The notes under the pieces are model-generated. The model made no database searches and had not been told where the DNA came from. It saw only the letters and a list, made by a program, of their open reading frames with translations. This document shows, piece after piece, positions 17,607-24,531 of a stretch of DNA of 64,000 nt. The stretch comes from Granulicella sp. L46 (GTDB lineage Bacteria; Acidobacteriota; Terriglobia; Terriglobales; Acidobacteriaceae). Every line of letters begins with the position of its first letter. Positions within the stretch are counted from its first letter, which is position 1. The translations under genes and the position numbers were made by a program. The stretch is from positions 1,015,425 through 1,079,424 of the forward strand of contig NZ_LMUT01000012.1 of NCBI RefSeq assembly GCF_009765785.1. Reading direction: 5' to 3'.

Positions 17607-18965
17607 ATGATGAGATTCAACATTCTGTCGATGACCTGTCTGTTGATGCTGATACCCCATCCGGTGCACGCTCAGGGGATCGCTGCAAACAGAAACATCC
17701 GCAGTACGGAAGACAATGACTCCGAGCTGCGCTATGTTGTCTACCTCAGCCGGCATGGAGTACGATCCCCCACCAGCAAAGCCGAACTATACAACCGTTA
17801 TTCGACTTCTCCCTGGCCGAGCTGGCCCGTGCAACCTGGTTACCTCACGCCCCATGGTTTTCATCTCATGGAGCTCTTCGGCTCATTTGACCGTGCGCAG
17901 TTAGCCACGCAAGGTCTCCTGTCAGCCAACGGCTGCGCGGATGCGTCCCACGTCACCATCTATGCCGACTCCGACCAGCGCACCCAGCAGACCGGCAAGG
18001 CCATTGCCCAGGGACTCATGCCCGGCTGCGATCTTTCCGTGCTGTCTCTCCCCGAGGGCACCAACGATCCTCTCTTCCACGCCGCCGCTCATCGCGGCTT
18101 GAATGCTTCAGCCGTTCAGGATGCCGCGCTCGCAAAGGCCGCCATCGCCGGCCGCATCGGCGACGACCCCACGAATCTCACTCGCGCCTACTATCCGCAG
18201 ATAGCAGCACTGGATCACATCCTCGCCACCTGCGGCAACACGCCCGCTTCAAACAACAAGCCCTCGCAACGAATATCGTTGATGGACATTCCAGCAACTC
18301 TCTCCGAAGGCACAGGAGATCACTTAGCCGAGCTCAGAGGTCCTCTCGCGACAGCCTCAACGCTCTCGGAAAATCTTCTGCTCGAATATGCCGAGGGGAT
18401 GGATGAGGCGAACGTCGGCTGGAACTGCGTTCATCGCGCGGAACTCCAGGAACTCGTGGCGCTGCACACTGCCTCAGTTGATCTGAGCCAGCGAACGCCG
18501 CAGATCGCGCGCGCCCAGGTCTCGAACCTGGTCGACGGTATTCGCCTGTCTATCCAGCAGGCTGCTAGTCAAAAGGCCTTGCACGGAGCGATAGGCAAAC
18601 CCTCCGATCGTGCCCTGTTCCTCATCGGTCACGACACAAATCAGGAAAACATCGCTGGGCTCCTCAATCTCAGTTGGATGATCGATGGACGACGAGATGA
18701 CACCCCACCCGGGGGCGCCTTAATCTTTGAGCTCTGGCGTAGCCGATCCAATGGAGAGTATTCAGTCCGCACCTACTTCATGGCCCAAACCTTGGACCAG
18801 ATGAGATCTTCCGCGCCGCTCACTGTCTCGAATCCGCCGCAGCGCGTACCCGTGTTCAGTCCGGCTTGCAGCCGCGCCGACATGTCCTGCCCTCTGGCCT
18901 CCTTCTTGCGCATCCTAGAGCAGGCTTCTGAGCCTACGGTTGTTCCGAAGCGCAAACTTCCCTGA
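17607..18965 (+). CDS. Secreted histidine acid phosphatase, phytase type
   Basis: 452 aa with a signal peptide (about 1-23, ending PVHA). The histidine acid phosphatase motif RHGVRSP is at 49-55 (nucleophile H50, phosphate-binding R49 and R53) and the second motif GHD at 341-343 supplies the proton donor Asp343. The architecture matches AppA/glucose-1-phosphatase-type enzymes rather than small phosphoglycerate mutases. Two adjacent ATGs (17607 and 17610) are possible starts after AGGGAA. Such enzymes strip phosphate from phytate or sugar phosphates in the periplasm. The position behind a TonB receptor and near an OmpR-type two-component system matches the phytase clusters known from Proteobacteria. 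Substrate preference between phytate and glucose-1-phosphate cannot be decided by eye. Confidence 0.88.
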   Translation: MMRFNILSMTCLLMLIPHPVHAQGIAANRNIRSTEDNDSELRYVVYLSRHGVRSPTSKAELYNRYSTSPWPSWPVQPGYLTPHGFHLMELFGSFDRAQLATQGLLSANGCADASHVTIYADSDQRTQQTGKAIAQGLMPGCDLSVLSLPEGTNDPLFHAAAHRGLNASAVQDAALAKAAIAGRIGDDPTNLTRAYYPQIAALDHILATCGNTPASNNKPSQRISLMDIPATLSEGTGDHLAELRGPLATASTLSENLLLEYAEGMDEANVGWNCVHRAELQELVALHTASVDLSQRTPQIARAQVSNLVDGIRLSIQQAASQKALHGAIGKPSDRALFLIGHDTNQENIAGLLNLSWMIDGRRDDTPPGGALIFELWRSRSNGEYSVRTYFMAQTLDQMRSSAPLTVSNPPQRVPVFSPACSRADMSCPLASFLRILEQASEPTVVPKRKLP

Positions 18966-19266
18966 AACGGCGTTATCGACAAGTTCGGGCCGGAGACTTA
19001 ACCTATTTTTGAATGGCGAGGTTCTTTGCGAGTACCAACCAATGCCGGGGATGCGGCTCGGCATCACCTTCGAAACGTAGAATGTTTCCGATACCAGGTG
19101 GGCTGATCTGCAGGTGACGACTTCCGACGAGCTATGTGACTTGCATGATGCTTCTGGGATGGTTTTGCCTGAGCCTCCGGGGTATATTTTCGATCCCTGT
19201 CTCGCCCACCACTTCAACCTCAGCGCATACTCCACATCGAGCAAAAGCGCGAGATTGGCCCTTGGA
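18966..19266. other. Non-coding gap holding a tRNA 3'-end remnant
   Basis: No convincing gene lies between the phytase and the GH43 promoter. A minus-strand reading of 120 codons crosses it but overlaps the phytase end and contains the translated antisense of a tRNA T-arm, so it is spurious. The only recognised element is the tRNA fragment at 19189-19211. Confidence 0.6.
19189..19211 (+). repeat. tRNA 3'-end remnant (T-loop to CCA), possible attachment-site scar
   Basis: The 23 nt read as a tRNA 3' end: T-loop TTCGATC, T-stem 3' strand CCTGT, acceptor 3' strand CTCGCCC, then ACCA. The bases upstream (GGTATAT) do not supply the pairing T-stem strand, and no anticodon arm or GGGCGAG acceptor 5' strand is present nearby. 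It is thus a partial copy, of the kind left as attL/attR by elements that integrate into tRNA genes. The amino-acid identity cannot be assigned. Confidence 0.65.
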
Positions 19267-19315
19267 TTGACAAGCATCCATCGATCCCCTTAAAACCTAG
19301 GTAGAAAACGATTTC
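19267..19315 (+). promoter_or_regulatory. Promoter with LacI-type operator for GH43 gene
   Basis: TTGACA (19267-19272), an 18-nt spacer, TAAAAC (19291-19296), then GAAAACGATTTC (19304-19315), a CG-centred palindrome matching at 10 of 12 positions. The operator would cover the transcription start. The same arrangement precedes the other GH43 gene at 22204-22253. Confidence 0.6.
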
Positions 19316-19350
19316 CCGATCTATCGAAAGCTGCATCGCGAGGAGTTCTC

Positions 19351-20391
19351 ATGTTCGCCCATTGGAAAGCAAGTCTAGGATTCGCCGTTCTACTGATGAT
19401 CGCCGGTGGCGCATCCGCCCAATCTCCGCATGTCTATACGCTGTCAGGCGACGTCGCCTTCACGCATGATCCGTCGATCGCAAAGGATGGGAAGACCTGG
19501 TATGTCTTTGCCACAGGCAAGACGCCCGAGGGCGGCCAATTCGCCATTCGCTGCTCCGATGACCTGGAGCACTGGAAGCGCTGTGGACAGGTCTTCAACG
19601 CAATCCCTGATTGGATCCAGAAGCGGAGTCCGGGAACCAAAGATCTTTGGGCTCCTGACGTCTCGTACGAGAACCATGAATATCGCATGTACTACGCATA
19701 TTCGCTATTCGGCAAGAACACCTCGGGCATCGCACTGGCGGTGAATAAAACGCTTGATCCAACATCGCCGGATTTCAAGTGGGTGGACAAGGGATTGGTA
19801 CTCGAATCGAAGGCCGAGGACAACTTCAACGCCATCGATCCCAACTTTATCCGGGATCACAAGGGACAGGACTGGCTGGCGTTCGGAAGCTTCTGGGACG
19901 GCATCAAGATGCGCCATCTGGATAAATCCACTGGACTACTGTCGACGACGGACACGACACTCTACTCGCTAGCGCGCCGCGCACAGCCTCCGGACGCCGC
20001 ACCTGCACCTCCAGGCTTGCCGCCGAACTGGGAGGCCATCGAGGCGCCGTTCATCGTCTTTCACGGCGGCTACTACTACCTGTTTACGTCCTGGGATCTT
20101 TGCTGTCGTGGTCTGAAGAGCACCTACAAAACAGTCATCGGACGCGCGAAGGCCGTCACCGGACCCTATGTAGACGAGACAGGCAAGCCGCTGCTGGAGG
20201 GTGGAGGAACGCCGTTGCTGGTGGCGAACTCACGCTGGCTTGGACCGGGCGGCGAGAGCATTTGGATGGGGCCTAAGGACGAGGACCTGATCGTCTTCCA
20301 CGCATACGATGCGAAGACCGGCAGGCCTTCGATGCAGCTTTCGACGATCGATTGGACGGGCGGCTGGCCTCATGCTGGACTGGAGCCATGA
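19351..20391 (+). CDS. Secreted glycoside hydrolase family 43 (arabinanase/xylosidase-like)
   Basis: 346 aa, GAGGAG ahead of the ATG, signal peptide 1-24 (ending ASAQ). The five-bladed GH43 propeller is recognised by THDPSIAKDGKTWYVFATG with catalytic base D40, DLWAPDVSYENHEYRMYYAYS, NAIDPNFIRD with pKa modulator D163, FGSFWDGIKM, and EAPFIVFHGGYYYLF with catalytic acid E231. The DLWAPD and GSFWDGI wording is nearest to endo-1,5-alpha-L-arabinanases, so plant pectic arabinan is the likely substrate. The gene is convergent with a second GH43 gene, ending 33 nt from it, and both have the same promoter-operator design, implying co-regulation by one LacI-type repressor not encoded in this window. 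Confidence 0.9.
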   Translation: MFAHWKASLGFAVLLMIAGGASAQSPHVYTLSGDVAFTHDPSIAKDGKTWYVFATGKTPEGGQFAIRCSDDLEHWKRCGQVFNAIPDWIQKRSPGTKDLWAPDVSYENHEYRMYYAYSLFGKNTSGIALAVNKTLDPTSPDFKWVDKGLVLESKAEDNFNAIDPNFIRDHKGQDWLAFGSFWDGIKMRHLDKSTGLLSTTDTTLYSLARRAQPPDAAPAPPGLPPNWEAIEAPFIVFHGGYYYLFTSWDLCCRGLKSTYKTVIGRAKAVTGPYVDETGKPLLEGGGTPLLVANSRWLGPGGESIWMGPKDEDLIVFHAYDAKTGRPSMQLSTIDWTGGWPHAGLEP

Positions 20392-20424
20392 GGCCGGCGA
20401 CCGCGTCGTTGTAGCTGCCGCGCG

Positions 20425-22107
20425 CTACTCCACGTAGGGCCAGCCGTCGCTCGTGAAGCCAAGGCGGTTGATGCCGAGCGTGGGAGTTCCGTTGTTATTG
20501 GCGTCGTAGTAGTGGTAGACGAGAGTCGGTGTTGCGACACCACTGACGGTGTCGGTGAAGACGCTCTGGCCGCCGGGCCCCACGATGTTGCTGTGCGTGC
20601 TGAGCAGTATTGTGCCTCCGCCGACGGTGAGGTCGAGGCCTCCGCGATCGACATACGGACCCTGCGGGCTGGTGGAGCGACCGACGATGATGCGGTACGG
20701 GCTGGTCGGGCTACAGCACACGTTAATCGGCGCGAAGTAATAGTAGTACTGCGTGCCATTGAAGATGTACGGGTAGATGAAGGAGCCTTCCTCACCCGCC
20801 CCGCGCGCCGCGATGATGGGATAGGTGAGCGAGCCGGGCGAGATTGGCAGGCCGGTCGACGGGTTCAACTGCATAAGATGGATTCCGTCCTGGAAGGAAC
20901 CGAAGGACATCCACCAGTTGCCATTCGCATCGATGAACGGATTGGGATCGATTGCGTTCCAGGTGGTCGCGAAGTTGAAGTTCCAGGAGCTATTGGAGGG
21001 CGGAGGCGTGGTAGCAGCGGTCCAGGAGGAGACGACATAGCCTTTGTCTGTCCAGGGGCCGGAGGGTCTGGTGCCGGTCGCGAGACCGATCACTGCCTCG
21101 GCACCCGTTGAAGGTTCGTAGGGGATGGAATAGTAAAGGTAGTAGACGCCGTTATAGGTGAGCATACTGGGCGCCCAGACGTCGATGTTCGCGCCGTTAT
21201 TTTCCGTGGGAGGCGTTTGCAGACCGGACCATGAGGCGAAGTCGGGACCGATGATGGGGCAGTGCTGATCGGCCGTAATCCAGGCGCCTCCCTGGGTAGC
21301 CGTGCAGGCACCATCCGGGGTGGTGAGGGTGGTGTAAGTAAACGTTGTCAGGTCCGTGGAATAGGCCAGGGTCTGGTGCGTCCCATAGAGCCAGTAGGTT
21401 CCACTGGCATCCCTCAGCATGTATGGATCATGCACGTAGATTCCAGTACCGGTGACTGTACGCGGCGCAGGATATGCCGGCGTCGTCGAGACCCCGAGCT
21501 TCCACTCCTGGCAGGTGCAGCCGGTGCCGGTCGTGGCGCGGGCGTCCTGATCGATCACAGCGGAGGAGGTAGTGCCGGATCCACTCACTTGCAGGTAATA
21601 GCCGCTGTTAACATTCTTGATCAGGTAGTTCCCGTCGGTCAGGAGAAAGAACTCCCATAGGTGATCGTTGGTGCCATTGTCGGCATACTGCAAGGCCGTG
21701 GCGCCAGTCGCTGTGGACGCATCCGCGATCCCCGCCACCTGGTGGGTAAGGAGGTTTTCTACGTTATATTCCATCTGATTCGTGCCCATAGGCATCGCAT
21801 GCCACATGTCATCCGTGGTGGCTGACCCAGCGCTGGTCTCTTGCGCGAGAGCGGTCCCTGCAACTTGGCTCTGGTTCGCAATCCCAAGCACAAGACTGCT
21901 GCTGGCATTCGTGAGTGTGAATCCGTATGCGTCGCTGATGGACCCTTGCACCCCCATGTCCGGTGTGGTGATTGTGCCTCCGCCCCCACCGCCCGTCGAT
22001 CCTCCCCCGCCACCACCACACCCGGTCAGGAGCGGGCCAGCAACGAACGCTAAAGCGATGGCTGGGAGCAGAGTTCGAGAACAGATTGACCGGGGTGACA
22101 TGAGCAT
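20425..22107 (-). CDS. GH43 lipoprotein with N-terminal ricin-B-like lectin domain
   Basis: 560 aa; GGAGG precedes the ATG. A lipobox LLTGC places the lipidated Cys at residue 30, followed by a Gly/Ser-rich spacer, so the enzyme is tethered to a membrane. Residues about 55-206 (FTLTNASSSLVLGI, HLWEFFLLTDGNYLIKNVNSGYYLQV, QEWKLG) look like a ricin-B/beta-trefoil carbohydrate-binding module. The GH43 domain starts near 222: YVHDPYMLRD with base D226, DVWAPSMLTYNGVYYLYYSIP, NAIDPNPFIDANGNWWMSFGSF, and EEGSFIYPYIFNGTQYYYYF. Likely an arabinan- or related-glycan-degrading enzyme at the cell surface. Convergent with the 19351 GH43. A clear sigma70-type promoter with an overlapping LacI-type palindrome lies about 100 nt upstream. 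Confidence 0.88.
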   Translation of the reverse strand: MLMSPRSICSRTLLPAIALAFVAGPLLTGCGGGGGGSTGGGGGGTITTPDMGVQGSISDAYGFTLTNASSSLVLGIANQSQVAGTALAQETSAGSATTDDMWHAMPMGTNQMEYNVENLLTHQVAGIADASTATGATALQYADNGTNDHLWEFFLLTDGNYLIKNVNSGYYLQVSGSGTTSSAVIDQDARATTGTGCTCQEWKLGVSTTPAYPAPRTVTGTGIYVHDPYMLRDASGTYWLYGTHQTLAYSTDLTTFTYTTLTTPDGACTATQGGAWITADQHCPIIGPDFASWSGLQTPPTENNGANIDVWAPSMLTYNGVYYLYYSIPYEPSTGAEAVIGLATGTRPSGPWTDKGYVVSSWTAATTPPPSNSSWNFNFATTWNAIDPNPFIDANGNWWMSFGSFQDGIHLMQLNPSTGLPISPGSLTYPIIAARGAGEEGSFIYPYIFNGTQYYYYFAPINVCCSPTSPYRIIVGRSTSPQGPYVDRGGLDLTVGGGTILLSTHSNIVGPGGQSVFTDTVSGVATPTLVYHYYDANNNGTPTLGINRLGFTSDGWPYVE

Positions 22108-22203
22108 GGCTCTTCCTCCATAGGAAGCAACAAGGGATAGGGTTCGATCAGAACGCAGGTAGATCGGACAGGCAGGTTAATGCGGCATACACAATGGAAA
22201 TCA

Positions 22204-22253
22204 GCAAACGTTTACCGACAAGAACCATACTTTTTGCGCAACTGAATTGTCAA
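22204..22253 (-). promoter_or_regulatory. Promoter with LacI-type operator for GH43 lipoprotein
   Basis: On the minus strand: TTGACA (22253-22248), an 18-nt spacer, TATGGT (22229-22224), then GTAAACGTTTGC (22215-22204) with the palindromic core AAACGTTT centred on CG. The operator covers the predicted start of transcription, the classic position for repression. Confidence 0.65.
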
Positions 22254-22282
22254 CGAAAAATGTTGAGTTTTAAATGATTCTG

Positions 22283-23422
22283 CTAGGGTTGCCCACCCGG
22301 AGCCGTTTGAGCTTTCAGCCTCTTGAGTTCCTCGAGCGCGCGCTCCGAATCGTCCTTACGGCCAAGCTTCTGATACACCCGGACCAATTCGTAGTAAACG
22401 CTCTGCAGAATGGAATCCGAGGGCGAATTGGTGAGAGCGCGCTCGAGCCAGGTGGCAGCCTCTTCATTCTGTCCCAACTTGGATAGGCCAAGGCCGAGGT
22501 AGAAATCTGTGGGTGCCGGCGCCGCGTGAGCTTCGACGGCCTGGCGCAGGTAAGCCACCCCCTGGGTCGGATCGCCAGTCTCGACCTGGATCTTCCCCAG
22601 GTTGAAGAGAGCGATAGGGTCGTTGGGATGCAGCGTGAGCACAGTCTGATAGTCGTTCGTGGCGTCGAGAGACCGGCCAACTTTTTGTTCTTCATCGGCG
22701 AGAGCCTCATAGAGGTCAGGGACTCCAGGGCGCGCCTTGATCGCGGCCTTATATTCCTCGATGGCCTTATCAGGCTGATGGGCCTCTGAGTCAATCTCGG
22801 CCTGGGCGCGGTGAACATACCAGGAGTCAGGGTTGATCTTGTACAGAGCCCGAAAGGCCCGCTGTGCAGCAAGGGTGTGCGCGCGCACCTGGTAGAAGAG
22901 GACATTTTGATCCCCCGGACTAAGCTTGGCCGCCTGGTCCAGAGATCCGCATGCGTCCTCTGGCCTACCTGCTTGAATTTCAATGATGCCTAGCCAAGTG
23001 AGAGCCTCAGTATCTTTCGGCTGAAGTTTGATCTCTTCCTTGAGCTGGTCGACGGCTGCATCGATCGAGTTCATCTGAAAGAGCGCGATGCCACGAAACA
23101 TGTGCGCACTGGGAATTGTCGGTTTCAGCTCACTCGCCCTGGTGAGAGATTGCACCGCCAAATCGAGCTTACCCTCGCGCAGTTGTGCCATTCCCAGGCC
23201 AAGATACGCGTCCGCATCATGGGGGGAAACCGTGAGGGCACGCTGAAAATCCTGTTCGGCTTCCGGAATGTTTCCTTGTCGCATCGCAGTTGCGCCCTGA
23301 TTCATCCATCGATCGGCGGGATCGGCGACCTGCGCGGATACGGGCAGGCCGAATGCCAGCAGCAAAGCTCCTTTGGTGGTTCGGCCGCGGAACGCGTGCA
23401 GGTGTTGGCTGGAATTCAGCAT
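22283..23422 (-). CDS. Exported TPR protein
   Basis: 379 aa with a signal sequence ending LPVSAQ. From about residue 38 the protein is a series of 34-residue helical repeats (for example AEQDFQRALTVSPHDADAYLGLGMAQLREGKLDLAV and DPIALFNLGKIQVETGDPTQGVAYLRQAVEAH), roughly nine TPRs, and nothing else. It lies 28 nt after another TPR gene and is the last of three on this strand (receptor, TPR, TPR). Presumably a periplasmic scaffold working with the TonB receptor at 24532-28392 or with the ASPIC/UnbV proteins transcribed the other way; that function is inference. Confidence 0.85.
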   Translation of the reverse strand: MLNSSQHLHAFRGRTTKGALLLAFGLPVSAQVADPADRWMNQGATAMRQGNIPEAEQDFQRALTVSPHDADAYLGLGMAQLREGKLDLAVQSLTRASELKPTIPSAHMFRGIALFQMNSIDAAVDQLKEEIKLQPKDTEALTWLGIIEIQAGRPEDACGSLDQAAKLSPGDQNVLFYQVRAHTLAAQRAFRALYKINPDSWYVHRAQAEIDSEAHQPDKAIEEYKAAIKARPGVPDLYEALADEEQKVGRSLDATNDYQTVLTLHPNDPIALFNLGKIQVETGDPTQGVAYLRQAVEAHAAPAPTDFYLGLGLSKLGQNEEAATWLERALTNSPSDSILQSVYYELVRVYQKLGRKDDSERALEELKRLKAQTAPGGQP

Positions 23423-23450
23423 CTTGATTGAGCCTCGTGCACTAAAAGAA

Positions 23451-24434
23451 TCAGGGTTGAGCGTTGGGCCCGATGATTTGCAGGTGAGACGCGGATTGTT
23501 TGTTCTCTTTATCCGCCAAAGCCGCTGCGGTTTGGAGCTCGCGGCGCGAATCGTCCGCTTTGTTGAGGCGAGCTAGCGCAAGGCCAAGATAGTAATGAGC
23601 CGGTTGGTAGTCGGGCGTGGCCTGGATTGCTTTGGTTAACCATTGCGCGGCATCGTCATATTGTTTTTGTTTAAAGTAGGCTATACCAAGCCCGGTCAGA
23701 GCGCCTCCATGTTGAGGATCGCGTTCGAGCGTCTTGTGAAAAAGCTCGATGGCGTCTTTGTAATCATCCTGCTCAAGATCCGTCTGACCCAACTGGTAAT
23801 AGGCCTCACTCTGACGCGGCTGAATGCTGATCGACTTCTGAAATTCTGCACGCGCTTGGTCGAATTGCAGCTGTAGAAGGTAGATTCTGCCTAAACCATA
23901 ATGGGCCGAAGCATCCAGCGGCTTGACCTCGAGATAGGCCTGCATCGCCTTTAGCGCAGCATCAAGTTGACCGAGATCGAACTTAACCCGGGCGCGTGCG
24001 TAGAGGATGTTAGGTTCGTCCGGCGCGATGGAAACGAGTTGATCGAGAACTTTGTCCGCGTCCCTGTAGAGATGCATTTCATCTTCGAGGATGGCGAGGT
24101 CGTAGAGCACACGGGTGTCGTTCGGCTCGACCTTCTGAGCTCGCACGAGATCAGCGAGAGCATCATCCATCTGGCCCGCAGCGCGAGCACTCAGAGCGAG
24201 GCGTTCAGTAGAAGAAGACATCCCTTCCCTGGCCTCAGCATTGGAGGGATCGACTTGAAGAATCTGCTCGTACAGATCGCGGGCCTGATCATTGTTTCCG
24301 AGAGATTGGAGATGCTGAGCCTGCAAAACGCGATCCTGTTGCGGAGCCGCTGGAGCCGATTGGCCAGCCGCCACCACTGCGATTACAAAAAAGGCTGCTA
24401 GCAACATAGCTCCTAGGTGCCCGATTCTAACCAC
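23451..24434 (-). CDS. Exported TPR protein
   Basis: 327 aa from a GTG at 24434; an ATG at 24407 would shorten it by nine residues without removing the signal sequence (LLAAFFVIAVVAAGQSAPAA). The mature protein is six to seven TPR units such as AHYGLGRIYLLQLQFDQARAEFQKSI and AYYQLGQTDLEQDDYKDAIELFHKTL. No catalytic motif is visible. It starts 97 nt after the TonB receptor, behind a hairpin that may reduce read-through, and precedes the next TPR gene by 28 nt. Likely exported to the periplasm; partner unknown. Confidence 0.85.
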   Translation of the reverse strand: MVRIGHLGAMLLAAFFVIAVVAAGQSAPAAPQQDRVLQAQHLQSLGNNDQARDLYEQILQVDPSNAEAREGMSSSTERLALSARAAGQMDDALADLVRAQKVEPNDTRVLYDLAILEDEMHLYRDADKVLDQLVSIAPDEPNILYARARVKFDLGQLDAALKAMQAYLEVKPLDASAHYGLGRIYLLQLQFDQARAEFQKSISIQPRQSEAYYQLGQTDLEQDDYKDAIELFHKTLERDPQHGGALTGLGIAYFKQKQYDDAAQWLTKAIQATPDYQPAHYYLGLALARLNKADDSRRELQTAAALADKENKQSASHLQIIGPNAQP

Positions 24435-24477
24435 ACGCGCATCTCAGGAGCAACTCAAGAATCCAGCTAGCGGCGAA

Positions 24478-24499
24478 AGGCCAAGCTCTCGCTTGGCCT
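24478..24499 (-). terminator. Hairpin after TonB receptor (terminator or attenuator)
   Basis: A 9-bp perfect stem, AGGCCAAGC (24478-24486) with GCTTGGCCT (24491-24499), and a 4-nt loop. On the minus strand it is followed by TTCGCC, a weak U-tract. It lies between the receptor and the two TPR genes and could lower their expression relative to the receptor. Confidence 0.55.
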
Positions 24500-24531
24500 C
24501 TCGCTCTCAGGAACAGCAGTTTGCCACGAAA

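Noticed and set aside
18915-19277. 120-codon minus-strand open frame
   Set aside because: Overlaps the phytase end and contains WWARQGS, the typical translation of an antisense tRNA T-arm; not a real protein.
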